NCBI GenBank assembly: GCA_017550745.1
Contig: JAFZOG010000031.1
Coordinates: 59,080-123,079, forward strand
Origin: Clostridia bacterium
GTDB lineage: Bacteria > Bacillota > Clostridia > Christensenellales > Aristaeellaceae
DNA: 64,000 bases
Direction of reading: 5' to 3'
This document shows, in pieces, positions 15,809 to 26,362 of the stretch. The translations under genes were made by a program, and so were the position numbers. Within the stretch, counting starts at the first letter, position 1, and each line of letters begins with the position of its first letter. The notes below the pieces were generated by a model. That model was not told the origin of the DNA, searched no databases, and worked only from the letters and a program-made list of their open reading frames with translations.

Positions 15809-16840
15809 ATGCAGCATTTTGATGAACAATACGTGGTGAGCGCGTTTCAGGCGCTGCTTGCCATTGACAGCACCACCGGCCAGTTCCGCCAGGTGCAGGA
15901 CTGGACGGTTGAGGAAATCAAGCGCCTGGGCTATGTGCCCCAGGTGACGCACAAGGGCGGCGTGATCGTAGACCTGGGCGGCGAGGGAGACCCCCTGGTC
16001 ATTTCCGCGCACCTGGACGACATCGGCCTGATGGTGCGCAGGATCAACCCGGACGGCACGCTGAACGTATGCAGCGTAGGCGGCCTGTATCCCTTCTACT
16101 GCGTCACCGAAAACGTGCGCGTGTACGCGGGCAGCGGAGAGGTGTACACCGGCACCGTCTGCCGCACGCCGAACTCCGTGCATGTCACCGAGGAAGAGCT
16201 GCGCGCCTCTCTGGGCGATTTCCGAAAGAACGTGTGCATCGTGCTGGATATGCCCGTGAAAACGGCGGAGGATACCCGGAAGCTGGGCATCGAAACCGGC
16301 GACATGATCGCCCTGGAGCCCCGCTTCACCATGAGCAACGGCTATATCAAGAGCCGCTTCGTGGACGACAAAGCCTGTGTGGCCGTGCTGCTGAACGTGA
16401 TGAAGGCCCTGAAGGAAAACGGCGTCACCCTCAGGCGCAAGGTATACGCCTATTTCGCCTGCTATGAGGAGATCGGCCACGGAACCACCTTTCTGCCCGC
16501 CGACTCGAAGGACTATCTGGCCCTGGACATCGCGCCCACCGGCCCGGACCAGAACTCTGAAGAGCATCTGGTTTCTATTTTCTGCAAGGACAGCCGCTTC
16601 CCCTATCATTATGAAATGACCGCCGAGCTGCGGGAATGCGCGAAGAAAGCGGGCGTCGGCTATGTGATGGATGTGTTCACCCCCCACTACGGCACCGACG
16701 GCGACGCTTCCGTGCTGGCGGGCTACGATATCCGCCACGCCGCCATCGGCCCCGGCACTTCCAACAGCCACGGCTACGAGCGCACCCATATCGACGGCCT
16801 GCGCAATACCTACGCCCTGACGATGGCGTATATTGTCTGA
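15809..16840 (+). CDS. M42-family metallo-aminopeptidase
   Basis: A 343-residue cytoplasmic zinc/cobalt aminopeptidase of the M42 (glutamyl aminopeptidase/FrvX) family. The metal-binding pattern is present: ISAHLDDIG, FVDDKAC, ACYEEIGHG with the catalytic Glu, and the terminal ERTHIDGL histidine. AAGGAGG precedes the ATG at a somewhat long 12 bases. It has its own promoter and terminator, so it is monocistronic. Probable role is trimming of imported peptides, which suits the adjacent peptide-type ABC importer. Confidence 0.88.
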   Translation: MQHFDEQYVVSAFQALLAIDSTTGQFRQVQDWTVEEIKRLGYVPQVTHKGGVIVDLGGEGDPLVISAHLDDIGLMVRRINPDGTLNVCSVGGLYPFYCVTENVRVYAGSGEVYTGTVCRTPNSVHVTEEELRASLGDFRKNVCIVLDMPVKTAEDTRKLGIETGDMIALEPRFTMSNGYIKSRFVDDKACVAVLLNVMKALKENGVTLRRKVYAYFACYEEIGHGTTFLPADSKDYLALDIAPTGPDQNSEEHLVSIFCKDSRFPYHYEMTAELRECAKKAGVGYVMDVFTPHYGTDGDASVLAGYDIRHAAIGPGTSNSHGYERTHIDGLRNTYALTMAYIV

Positions 16841-16864
16841 ACCGCCAAATAAGCGAATGCTTTT

Positions 16865-16900
16865 CCCGAGCGAACATGTGATCGTTCGGGATTTTGTTTC
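16865..16900 (+). terminator. intrinsic terminator after the M42 gene
   Basis: CCCGAGCGA pairs with TCGTTCGGG (one G-U), followed by ATTTTGTTTC and a further T-run. Confidence 0.85.
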
Positions 16901-16947
16901 TTTTTTGTATATTTTTATGGAAATTGGCCAAAAACCGTCAAATGGAA

Positions 16948-16976
16948 TTGACAAAAACCGAAACTTATGCTTCAAT
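16948..16976 (+). promoter_or_regulatory. promoter of the peptide ABC operon
   Basis: Perfect TTGACA, 17-bp spacer, TTCAAT with an extended TGC element, 57 bp before the binding-protein ATG. Confidence 0.65.
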
Positions 16977-17033
16977 ACAAATATACACGCATATACGTTT
17001 ATGCATTTTCATTATTTAAGGAGGAACCGAATC

Positions 17034-18620
17034 ATGAAGAAACTGCTGGCTTTAGCGCTGGCGCTGGCCCTGGCGATGTCCTTCGCCGTCAGCGTGAACG
17101 CGGAAGGGGCTAAAGTGCTGCACTTTGGCCAAATCAACCCCAAGGTGGGCTATGATCCCCAGACCAACACCAATTCCCGCGCCACCACCATCGAAGAGTG
17201 CGTGGTGGAGGGCCTGTATTTCTGGAACGACCAGAACGTGGAAATCCCCGTGCTGGCCGAAGACTTCCCCTCCATCTCCGACGACGGCCTGGTGTACACC
17301 TTCACCCTGCGCAAGGGCGTATACTTCTCCAACGGCACGGAGCTGACCTCCAAGGACGTGAAATACACCTTCGAGCGCATGTTCACCCCCGCCACCGGGG
17401 CCCTGAGCACCTACATGTACAACATGATCGCCGGCGCCAAGGAAATGCTGGCGGGCGAAGCCACCGAGCTGGCCGGCTTTGAAATCGTGGATGACTACAC
17501 CTTCAAGATCACCCTGACCGCGCCCTTCTCCTGCTTCACCAAGAACCTGGGCATCGTCTACGCCGCCATCTTCCCCGCTGACGCCTGTGAAGCCGCGGGC
17601 AGCGACTGGGGCATCGGCACCCTGATCGGCACCGGCCCCTATGTGCTGGGCGAGCACGACAACAGCTCCGTCACCCTGACCAAAAACGCCAACTACTGGG
17701 GCAGCGAACCCCACTTCGATGAAATCATCGTGACCCTGTACGACGATGAGAACACCAAGCTGCTGGCCTTTGAAAACGGCGACCTCGACCTGTGCCAGGT
17801 GCCTACCAACCTGTATCTCCAGTATCAGGGCACGCCCACCGCTGACAAGTTCCACATCTATTACCCCCTGGGCACCGTGTTCCTGAGCATCAACCTGTCC
17901 GAAGAATACAACGGCCAGCCCAACCCCCTGGCGGATGTGAAGGTCCGCGAAGCCATCTCCATGGCCATCGACCGTGAAACCCTGGTGGAATTCATCGACA
18001 ACGGCCTGGGCACCGTGGCCACCGGCACCGTGAACCCCGCCCAGCTGGGCTTTGTGGCCCGCGAGCCCTACACCTTTGATCCCGAAGCCGCCAAGGCCCT
18101 GCTGGCCGAAGCCGGTTATCCCGACGGCGTGAGCTTCACCGCCCAGATCCGTTCCACGGACCAGCCCGACATGGTGCAGATCCAGAGCGACCTGGCCCTG
18201 GCCGGTATCGACATGAAGCTGGAGCTGGTGGACGCCGCTACCTGGACCTCCCTGCGCAACGCCGGCAACGCCTCCTGCGAATGGATGGGCTGGTTCCCGC
18301 TGTACGCGGACCCTGACAACAACATCTATTCCTACTTCCATTCCACCAACGCCGTCGGCAAGTCCGTGTTCTACAACAACCCGGAATTCGACGCCCTGAT
18401 GGACGCCGCCCGCCTGTCCACCGACGACGCGGAACGCGCCAAGCTGTATGAGCAGGCCGACGAAATCATGTCCCGCCAGGACTACGCCTGCATCCCCCTG
18501 TACTATCCCAACTATGTGTTCGCCGCCCAGGATTACATCACCAACTTCACCGTGGGCAACCTGATCTATCAGATCTGCTACGACGTGGACTTCGACATGG
18601 ACCTGTATAACGCGAAGTAA
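17034..18620 (+). CDS. ABC transporter substrate-binding protein, family 5
   Basis: A 528-residue DppA/OppA-type solute-binding protein with a signal peptide (MKKLLALALALALAMSFAVSVNA, cleavage after NA). There is no lipobox cysteine, unlike most Firmicute binding proteins. The mature part has the family 5 pattern (VVEGLYFWNDQNVEIPVLAE, YTFTLRKGVYFSNGTELTSKDVKYTFERM, and later VREAISMAIDRETLVE). It binds peptides or similar solutes for the two permeases and two ATPases downstream. GAGGAACC precedes the ATG. A hairpin after the gene probably lowers expression of the later genes. Confidence 0.92.
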   Translation: MKKLLALALALALAMSFAVSVNAEGAKVLHFGQINPKVGYDPQTNTNSRATTIEECVVEGLYFWNDQNVEIPVLAEDFPSISDDGLVYTFTLRKGVYFSNGTELTSKDVKYTFERMFTPATGALSTYMYNMIAGAKEMLAGEATELAGFEIVDDYTFKITLTAPFSCFTKNLGIVYAAIFPADACEAAGSDWGIGTLIGTGPYVLGEHDNSSVTLTKNANYWGSEPHFDEIIVTLYDDENTKLLAFENGDLDLCQVPTNLYLQYQGTPTADKFHIYYPLGTVFLSINLSEEYNGQPNPLADVKVREAISMAIDRETLVEFIDNGLGTVATGTVNPAQLGFVAREPYTFDPEAAKALLAEAGYPDGVSFTAQIRSTDQPDMVQIQSDLALAGIDMKLELVDAATWTSLRNAGNASCEWMGWFPLYADPDNNIYSYFHSTNAVGKSVFYNNPEFDALMDAARLSTDDAERAKLYEQADEIMSRQDYACIPLYYPNYVFAAQDYITNFTVGNLIYQICYDVDFDMDLYNAK

Positions 18621-18638
18621 TTCCATCATGCGAAACGG

Positions 18639-18676
18639 CGGCTCCGGATTTCCTTTGGAAGCCGGAGCCGCTTCGT
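18639..18676 (+). terminator. attenuating hairpin after the binding-protein gene
   Basis: CGGCTCCGG and CCGGAGCCG form a 9-bp perfect stem followed by CTTCGTTAT. It lies between the binding protein and permease genes, where partial terminators are common. A weaker stem, AGAACGG/CCGTTCT, follows near 18726. Confidence 0.7.
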
Positions 18677-18772
18677 TATGAGGTATAGAGCCACCTCTTC
18701 GTACCAAGCCGCGAAAACAAAGGCAGAACGGAAACAATGCATCCTGCCGTTCTTCAAAAAGGGGGCCCCCTG

Positions 18773-19705
18773 ATGTCCCGATACGTGGTCGGCCGCGTGT
18801 TGCAGGCGGTCGGCGTGATGCTGGCGATCTCGCTCATCACGTTTTTCATTCTGAACGTTATCCCCGGCGACCCTGTGCAGCTGATGATGGGCGAGTTCGC
18901 CACGCCGGAGTCCATCGCGCAGGTTCGCGCCCAGATGGGGCTGGACCAGCCCATCGTGAACCAATACTTCAACTGGCTGCGCAATATGCTGCGCGGCGAT
19001 TTCGGCACGTCCTATTTTCAGCACCGCCCGGTGCTGGACATGCTGCTCAATTCCTTCGGATATACGGCGCGGCTGGCGGTGTTCGCCTACATCCTGGCCC
19101 TGGTGGTCGGGCTGACCTTCGGCATCCTCGCCGCCGTGTTTCATAATAAAGTGATCGACCGGGTGCTGATGACGCTTTCCATCGCGGGGGTGTCCGCGCC
19201 GAACTTCTGGGTGGCCATCATCTTACAGATTTATTTCGGCCTGACGCTCAAATGGTTCCCCATTTCCGGGGCCAAGGACTGGCATTATTACGTCCTTCCC
19301 GCCATCGCGCTGGGCACGCGCTACGCCGCGTCCATTTCCCGCATCACCCGCACCAGCATGCTGGAGGTGACGAAGCAGGACTACATGCGCACCGCCTCGG
19401 CCAAGGGCGTGCACGGATGGATGCTGGTGATGAAGCACGCTTTCCGAAACGCCCTGATCCCCGTGGTCACCGTGGCGGGTACAGACCTTGGCAACATCCT
19501 TACCGGCTCCATGCTGATCGAAACCGTGTTCACCATTGACGGCATCGGCAAGCTGATGGTGGACGCCATCAACCAGCGGGACCTGCCGCTGGTGCAGGGG
19601 GGCGTGATGTATATCGCGATGGTGTGCGTGATGATCTACCTCCTGGTGGATATGCTCTACGCGGTCATTGACCCCAGGATCCGTTTGGGAGGAGGCGCCG
19701 AGTGA
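18773..19705 (+). CDS. ABC transporter permease, DppB/OppB type
   Basis: A 310-residue inner-membrane permease with about six membrane segments. It opens with MSRYVVGRVLQAVGVMLAISLITF and the conserved NVIPGDPVQLMMG, and carries the EAA-loop region RTASAKGVHGWMLVMKHAFRNALIPVVT, which contacts the ATPases. The ATG at 18773 matches the family N-terminus; an ATG 36 bases upstream is less likely. Its stop overlaps the start of the next permease (TGATG), so the two are translationally coupled. Confidence 0.9.
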   Translation: MSRYVVGRVLQAVGVMLAISLITFFILNVIPGDPVQLMMGEFATPESIAQVRAQMGLDQPIVNQYFNWLRNMLRGDFGTSYFQHRPVLDMLLNSFGYTARLAVFAYILALVVGLTFGILAAVFHNKVIDRVLMTLSIAGVSAPNFWVAIILQIYFGLTLKWFPISGAKDWHYYVLPAIALGTRYAASISRITRTSMLEVTKQDYMRTASAKGVHGWMLVMKHAFRNALIPVVTVAGTDLGNILTGSMLIETVFTIDGIGKLMVDAINQRDLPLVQGGVMYIAMVCVMIYLLVDMLYAVIDPRIRLGGGAE

Positions 19706-20571
19706 TGAAAAAGAAGCAGAAAAACCAATACCGCTCCTATTACCAGGTCAGCTGGGACATTCTGCGGAAGAATTACGTGGCCATGTTCTGCCTGGCCATC
19801 ATCCTGGCGCTGGCCGTCATCGCCGTCTTCGCGCCTTACCTGACGCCCTATGAGCCGAATATCACCAAGCCGCGGGACCGCTTCCAGAGCCCCAACGGCG
19901 CCCACCTGCTGGGCACCGACCAGTACGGCCGCGATATCCTGACGCGCATCTTCTACGGCTGCCGCATTTCCCTTTCCGTGGGCCTGATCTCCCAGCTCAT
20001 CGCCTCGCTGCTGGGGTACTTCATCGGGGTGTGCGCCGGGTATTTCGGCGGGAAAGCGGACCATGTACTCTCCTTTATCATCCAGGTGTTTTCCTCCTTT
20101 CCCTTCCTGCTCTTCGCCATCGCGGTGATGTTCATTTTAGGGCCGGGGCTGATGAACCTGTATATCGCCCTGGGCCTGCTGGGCTGGACCTCTACCGCCC
20201 GCCTCGTGCGCGGCGAGGTGCTGCGCATCAAGAACAGCGAATACATCCAAGCCTGCGTGGTGGGCGGCGGCTCGCCCCTCAGGGTCATCATGCGCCACCT
20301 GCTGCCCAACTGCGTGCCGATCCTGATCATCACCATCACCCTGGGCATTCCCAACGCCATCCTGTCCGAAGCGTCGCTGAGCTATCTGGGTCTGGGCGTG
20401 TCCCCGCCCACGGCGTCCTGGGGCTCCATGATTTCGGAGGCGCAGCCCTTCATCCGGGGCTACACCTATTACAGCCTGTTCCCCGGCCTGGCCATCATCA
20501 TCACGGTGCTGTCCTTCAACCTGCTGGGGGACGGCCTGCGGGACGCGCTGGATCCAAAGCTGCGCAGCTGA
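19705..20571 (+). CDS. ABC transporter permease, DppC/OppC type
   Basis: A 288-residue partner permease. It shows the typical N-terminal cytoplasmic tail, a long periplasmic-side segment with HLLGTDQYGRDILTRI, and the EAA region EYIQACVVGGGSPLRVIMRHLLPN. Five to six membrane segments are expected. The ATG overlaps the preceding stop, with GGGAGGAGG upstream; a GTG one codon earlier is possible. Pairs with the DppB-type permease in the membrane. Confidence 0.9.
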   Translation: MKKKQKNQYRSYYQVSWDILRKNYVAMFCLAIILALAVIAVFAPYLTPYEPNITKPRDRFQSPNGAHLLGTDQYGRDILTRIFYGCRISLSVGLISQLIASLLGYFIGVCAGYFGGKADHVLSFIIQVFSSFPFLLFAIAVMFILGPGLMNLYIALGLLGWTSTARLVRGEVLRIKNSEYIQACVVGGGSPLRVIMRHLLPNCVPILIITITLGIPNAILSEASLSYLGLGVSPPTASWGSMISEAQPFIRGYTYYSLFPGLAIIITVLSFNLLGDGLRDALDPKLRS

Positions 20572-20584
20572 AAGGAGAAAAAGC

Positions 20585-21571
20585 ATGCAAGAGAACATTC
20601 TGGAAGTGCGCGACCTGAGCATGAGCTTTTTCAACCAGCACGGCGAGCTGCCCGCGGTGAACCATGTCAGCTTCAGCGTGGAAAAGGGAAAGACCCTGGG
20701 CATCGTGGGCGAATCCGGCTGCGGCAAATCCATGACCAGCCTGTGCGTGATGGGCCTGTATCCCCGGCCCCAGGGCAGGATCGTGGGGGGCTCCATCCTG
20801 TTTCAGGGCAGGGATCTGACCAGGCTGAAGCCCCGGGAGCTGCATAAGATCCGCGGCAAAGGCATCGCCATGATTTTCCAGGAGCCCATGACCAGCCTGA
20901 ACCCGGTGCTCACCATCGGCGACCAGATCACGGAAACCATCCTGCTCCATGAAAAGGTGGGCAAAAAAGAAGCAAAGAAGCGGGCGCTGGATATGATCTC
21001 CATGGTGGGCATCCCCATGCCCGAAAAGGTTTTCGCCTCCTGCCCGCACCAGCTGTCCGGCGGCATGCGCCAGCGCGCCATGATCGCCATGGCGCTGTCC
21101 TGCAGCCCGGAGCTGCTCATCTGCGATGAACCCACCACCGCCCTGGACGTGACGGTGCAGAGCCAGATTCTGTCCCTCATCAACAGGATGAAGGACAGGA
21201 CGGGGGCCTCCGTCATGCTGATCACCCACGATATGGGCGTCATCAATGAAATGGCGGACACCGTGATCGTGATGTACGCGGGCCAGATCGTGGAACAGGC
21301 GGAGACCGGCGAGCTCTTCGCCCATCCCACCCACCCCTATACCCTGGGCCTCATTCAGTCCATTCCCCCCCTGGACCGGGAGGTGGAGGAGCTGAACGTG
21401 ATCCCCGGCTCGGTGCCCATGCTGTACGAACTGCCGGAGGGCTGCCTGTTTTCCCCGCGCTGCCCTTACGCCACCGAGCGCTGCCGCCGTGAACGGCCGG
21501 ATGTGACGCGCGCGTCGGAAAACCACTTCGTGCGCTGCTTCCGCCATATGCCGGGATGGGAGGGGGATTGA
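20585..21571 (+). CDS. ABC transporter ATP-binding protein, OppD/DppD type
   Basis: A 328-residue ATPase. Walker [10 protein letters not shown] (42-50), signature LSGGMRQRAMIA, Walker B LLICDEPTTALDV, then a C-terminal extension with the cysteine-containing CLFSPRCPYATERC, which in this subfamily binds an iron-sulfur cluster. Two genes of this type make the heterodimeric motor of peptide importers. AAAGGAG precedes the start by a few bases. Confidence 0.92.
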   Translation: MQENILEVRDLSMSFFNQHGELPAVNHVSFSVEKGKTLGIVGESGCGKSMTSLCVMGLYPRPQGRIVGGSILFQGRDLTRLKPRELHKIRGKGIAMIFQEPMTSLNPVLTIGDQITETILLHEKVGKKEAKKRALDMISMVGIPMPEKVFASCPHQLSGGMRQRAMIAMALSCSPELLICDEPTTALDVTVQSQILSLINRMKDRTGASVMLITHDMGVINEMADTVIVMYAGQIVEQAETGELFAHPTHPYTLGLIQSIPPLDREVEELNVIPGSVPMLYELPEGCLFSPRCPYATERCRRERPDVTRASENHFVRCFRHMPGWEGD

Positions 21572-21572
21572 C

Positions 21573-22547
<975 letters not shown>

Positions 22548-22707
22548 CGCCTTTCCGCCGGATTGCAAGCCTGTATGCCGCCATCCCCAAAGGCGATGAT
22601 TTCGGGCATACGGGCGTCAGCCTGAAACAAGGAAAAAGGAACAGCTGCCGCCGGGCGTTGGAAACGCCCCGCTGGCGGAATCATCATACGCAAGGAGCGC
22701 TGAATGC

Positions 22708-23424
22708 ATGAACATCTATATTGCCCTGTTTCTCTTTTCCTTTATCATCCTTTTATATTGGGTCATCTCGGAGCTGTTCACTTTTTTCTTTCGTTTGACG
22801 GGGCTGCCGGCTGAGCGGGCCCGTTTTCAGGTGCTCTCGCTGCTGACCGGCACGGGCTTTACCACCAGGGAGAGCGAGATGATCCTGGGTTCCCGCCGCC
22901 GCCGCCGTCTTGCGCGCGTTACCATGCTGTTCGGTTACGTGTTTAATATCACCATTGTTTCCGCGTTCATCAATGTGTTTATAACCATGAAGCTCATCAC
23001 TTTTGAGCGGCGCTATAGCGGCCTTCTGATCCCCATGGGCACAATCGCCCTGATTTTCATTTTAATACGCATGCCAAAGATCCACGTCTGGGCCGAGAGG
23101 TGCCTACGGCGTCTGGTGGACCGCGTTTTGGATCGGCAGGAAACCTTCAACGCCGTGCTGCTGCTGGACTATATCGGCGCCGAATCCATTGCCCAGGTAA
23201 CGCTCCGCCATATTCCGGAGGAATACCAGGGCTTGACCCTTGCCCAGACCCGGCTGCGGGCGGAGACCGGCATTCTGGTCATGCTGGTGGAACACCGGGG
23301 AGCGAAACCGATCCCCGCACAGGCGGATACAGTGTTTGAAATCGGTGACAAGCTGACCGTTTTCGGGAAATACAATATGATCTGCAAAACATTCCATGCC
23401 CGGGAGCATTTTGCGGATGACTGA
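22708..23424 (+). CDS. membrane protein with TrkA-C (RCK-C) domain
   Basis: A 238-residue protein with three predicted membrane segments (about 4-25, 73-95, 106-123) and a C-terminal RCK-C domain at about 150-230 (RHIPEEYQGLTLAQTRLRAETGILVMLVEH, then DTVFEIGDKLTVFG). RCK-C domains bind small ligands to gate ion channels and transporters. The N-terminal half has TGTGFTTRESE, also seen in this clostridial protein type. The 160-bp gap before it holds a GC-rich stem near 22648-22678 (CCGCC...GGCGG) and AAGGAGCG as ribosome binding site. Confidence 0.75.
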   Translation: MNIYIALFLFSFIILLYWVISELFTFFFRLTGLPAERARFQVLSLLTGTGFTTRESEMILGSRRRRRLARVTMLFGYVFNITIVSAFINVFITMKLITFERRYSGLLIPMGTIALIFILIRMPKIHVWAERCLRRLVDRVLDRQETFNAVLLLDYIGAESIAQVTLRHIPEEYQGLTLAQTRLRAETGILVMLVEHRGAKPIPAQADTVFEIGDKLTVFGKYNMICKTFHAREHFADD

Positions 23425-23512
23425 AACACCGGCCTGTATCCAAGCAGCATTGCCACGGCAGTATTCAGGGCGGTTATGAAATTGATCCCGACTGTAAAGG
23501 AGAAGCTTCTTT

Positions 23513-24691
23513 ATGCAGCGTAATTACCGCAGTACCATCACGGCCTGCTATCTCGGAATCATCACCCAGGCAATCTCAGCCAATTACGCCCCGCTGCTGT
23601 TTCTGACTTTTCGTGGGGAGTTCGGCCTCAGCCTGGAGCAGGTCGCCCTGATCCCCACGCTGTTTTACTTTACGCAGCTGCTGGTAGATCTGGCTTCCGC
23701 CAAATTCGTGGACAAAATCGGATACCGGCCCTGTATACTGGCGTCGGAAGTGTTCTCCGCCGTCGGAATCGTGGGCCTGGCCTTCGTGCCCGGCCTGTTC
23801 AAAAACCCCTTTGCCGGTATCCTGATCTGCGTGGTGGTTTATGCAATAGGCAGCGGCCTGATCGAAGTGCTGGTGAGCCCCATTGTTGAGGCTTGTCCCA
23901 GCGAGAATAAGGCCGCCGCCATGAGCCTGATGCATTCCTTCTACTGCTGGGGCGTTGTGGCCGTCATTCTGGGTTCCACCCTGTTTTTTACCCTGTTTGG
24001 CATTGGAAACTGGAGGATCCTGGCCTGTCTGTGGGCGCTGGTGCCCATCGCCGCCATCTGTTTTTTCTCTGTCTGCCCCATCGGGCATACGGTGGAGGAA
24101 GGTGAGGGCATGGGCATCAGCCAGTTGCTGCGCCTTCCTCTGTTCTGGGTGCTGTGCCTGCTGATGGTATGCGCCGGGTCTGCGGAGCTCTCCATGGCGC
24201 AGTGGGCATCCGCTTTCACGGAATCCGCCCTGGGCGTATCGAAGACTGTCGGCGATCTTGCGGGCCCCTGTCTGTTCGCAGTGCTCATGGGCGCGGCCCG
24301 CGTGATGTACAGCCGCATGAACGCCAAGACGGACCTGACGCGTTTCATGCTGTACAGCAGCGCGCTGTGCGTGGCCTGTTATCTGCTGGCGTCCCTGGCA
24401 GTATCGCCCATCCTGGGTCTGGTTGGCTGCGCCCTGTGCGGGTTCTCCGTGGGCATCATGTGGCCTGGCGCCATCAGCATTTCCGCCAAGGCATGTCCCA
24501 AGGGCGGCACGGCGATGTTTGCCCTGCTGGCCTTGGCCGGAGATGCCGGCGGCTCCTTGGGGCCTTCCCTGGTGGGCAAAGTATCCGGCCTGATGGGGGA
24601 TAACCTGAAGCTGGGCTTGCTGGCGGCGATCGTTTTTCCCGTACTGATGATCACCGGCCTGCTGAAGCTGCGAAGAAAAACAGCAGCGTGA
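23513..24691 (+). CDS. major facilitator superfamily transporter
   Basis: A 392-residue MFS protein with about twelve membrane segments and basic cytoplasmic loops (KFVDKIGYRP after TM2 fits the A-motif position). The best resemblance is to the fucose permease/Fsr-like group. It ends 30 bp before an adenylation-domain gene, so it may export that gene's product or import a sugar; the sequence alone does not decide. AAAGGAGAAG precedes the ATG. Confidence 0.85.
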   Translation: MQRNYRSTITACYLGIITQAISANYAPLLFLTFRGEFGLSLEQVALIPTLFYFTQLLVDLASAKFVDKIGYRPCILASEVFSAVGIVGLAFVPGLFKNPFAGILICVVVYAIGSGLIEVLVSPIVEACPSENKAAAMSLMHSFYCWGVVAVILGSTLFFTLFGIGNWRILACLWALVPIAAICFFSVCPIGHTVEEGEGMGISQLLRLPLFWVLCLLMVCAGSAELSMAQWASAFTESALGVSKTVGDLAGPCLFAVLMGAARVMYSRMNAKTDLTRFMLYSSALCVACYLLASLAVSPILGLVGCALCGFSVGIMWPGAISISAKACPKGGTAMFALLALAGDAGGSLGPSLVGKVSGLMGDNLKLGLLAAIVFPVLMITGLLKLRRKTAA

Positions 24692-24721
24692 AAACATATA
24701 GCATGGTGAGGTGCTTGAAAC

Positions 24722-26362
24722 ATGCTGAATGAAGTGCTGAAAAAGACCATTGTCGACTTCTTTTTGGAGCGGGCAAAAGAGTACCCCGATCAAACGGCCG
24801 TGATGGATGTGCGCGGCGCTTATACTTACGGCCAGCTGAATTGGCGCAGCGCGCTGCTGGCGGGGAAGCTGCTCGATACCTGCAAAAGCCTGGGCACGGA
24901 TGTCAAAGCGGCTTCCTCCGAAGGAAAAAGCGGCCCGAGAATTGCCGTGCTCCTGCCGCGAACCCGGGAATACCTGGTGGCTTTTCTTGCCGTGATCCGC
25001 GCCGGATGCGCCGTGATCCCTTTGGATTCAGATTATCCGAAGGAAAGGATACAAACCATTCAGCAGGACGCGGACTGCCTGCTCTTTATCACAACAAAGG
25101 CGCTTTCGGAAAAAACCGGCGATACCCCCAGGCTCCTGACGGATGAACTGGAGGACGAAAAGGACGCGGACATCAGCCTGAACCTGTCCAACCCGGACAT
25201 TGAGGGCCTGCTGATTTTCACTTCCGGCTCCACCGGCAAGCCCAAGGGCGTGATCCACCGGCAGCGGATTTTTTCCTGCGGCTATGCGCTTTTGAAGGGC
25301 TACCATCCCTTCACGGAAAACGACGTGATCGGCTGTATGGCGGGCTTTCCCTTCATCGCGTCCCTGCAGGATCTGTGTCCGCCGCTGATGGTGGGGGGCA
25401 GCGTGTATATTTTTAGCGAAAAAGAACGCAAAAACACGGATCTGCTGTTTGAAGTGATGCGGAAGCGGCATATCACCGGCATGTTCCTGCCGCCCCAGCT
25501 GTTCGCGGTCATGCGGGAGCTGTACGGCCGCCTGCCGCTGAAATATGTGATGTTATCCGGGGAAAAATCCAAGGTCAGCTATCCTGACGACGGCAACCTG
25601 ATCGAATCCTACGGCTCCAGCGAGACCGCGGGCGTGCTGTACCATTGGGTGGGGCAGGACGACCCGCGGCTGCTGGGCAAGCCTGCCGGCGGGGCCAGGG
25701 TGTATCTGCTGGACGAAGACGGAAAAGTCATCGATCAGCCCGGCGAAATCGGTGAGCTTTGCGTGGTCAGCCCCTGGCTGGCCTTGGGATACAACGGGCT
25801 GGCAAAAGAAACGGAAGATCGGTTCATCCCCTGCCCCTTTGAGCCGGGTGAGCGGATGTGCCGCTCCGGCGACTACATGGCGTGGGACGAAAACGGCAAT
25901 CTGCTGTTCCACGGCCGGAAAGACCGGATGGTCAAGCTCCGGGGCTACCGGGTGGAACTGGGCGAAATTGAAAACGCCCTGATCCAGGCCGCGGAAGTGG
26001 CGGAAGCCGCCTGTATCCCCGTAAAGGTCAGCGGCGGCGACAAGCTGTGCTGCTATTATACCGGCGATGAAAACGCCGATCCTGCCGCGTTGAAAGCGCT
26101 GGTGAAAAAAACGCTCCCGGAATACATGGTGCCGGATTATTTCGTTCACCTGGACGCCCTGCCCCGAAACGAGCGGAATAAGGTGAATTACCTGGCGCTC
26201 CAGGCCATGGAGCCGCCGGCAGCCGGCAACAGGATCACGCCTGGTTCCGTGAACGCTACGGGGAAGAAGTATGGTGCAATATGCCCCCGGTGGCGCAATC
26301 CAAAGAAGCCATCAATCAGGCCAGCCGGGAGATTCGTCTCAGCTTCGGCGCGGAGCAGGTGA
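24722..26362 (+). CDS. NRPS-like amino acid adenylation domain protein
   Basis: A 546-residue frame. Residues about 1-495 are a complete ANL adenylation domain: A3 TSGSTGKPKG (167-176), A5 YGSSET (297-302), A7 RSGDYMAW (381-388), A8 GRKDRMVKLRGYRVELGEIE (398-417), and A10 with catalytic K487 (RNERNKVNY). It would activate an amino or aryl acid as the adenylate. The last 50 residues are unlike any domain because the coding sense moves to another frame near 26220. No carrier-protein domain (LGGxS) follows. The gene therefore looks damaged or truncated after a working adenylation domain. Confidence 0.85.
   Translation: MLNEVLKKTIVDFFLERAKEYPDQTAVMDVRGAYTYGQLNWRSALLAGKLLDTCKSLGTDVKAASSEGKSGPRIAVLLPRTREYLVAFLAVIRAGCAVIPLDSDYPKERIQTIQQDADCLLFITTKALSEKTGDTPRLLTDELEDEKDADISLNLSNPDIEGLLIFTSGSTGKPKGVIHRQRIFSCGYALLKGYHPFTENDVIGCMAGFPFIASLQDLCPPLMVGGSVYIFSEKERKNTDLLFEVMRKRHITGMFLPPQLFAVMRELYGRLPLKYVMLSGEKSKVSYPDDGNLIESYGSSETAGVLYHWVGQDDPRLLGKPAGGARVYLLDEDGKVIDQPGEIGELCVVSPWLALGYNGLAKETEDRFIPCPFEPGERMCRSGDYMAWDENGNLLFHGRKDRMVKLRGYRVELGEIENALIQAAEVAEAACIPVKVSGGDKLCCYYTGDENADPAALKALVKKTLPEYMVPDYFVHLDALPRNERNKVNYLALQAMEPPAAGNRITPGSVNATGKKYGAICPRWRNPKKPSIRPAGRFVSASARSR

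Noticed and set aside
17052-18737. 561-residue open frame on the minus strand
   Set aside because: Shadow of the family 5 binding-protein gene; composition typical of antisense translation.
24722-26362. Programmed ribosomal frameshift linking adenylation and condensation parts
   Set aside because: No slippery heptamer, homopolymer or downstream pseudoknot is evident near 26180-26290; deletion and decay explain it more simply.
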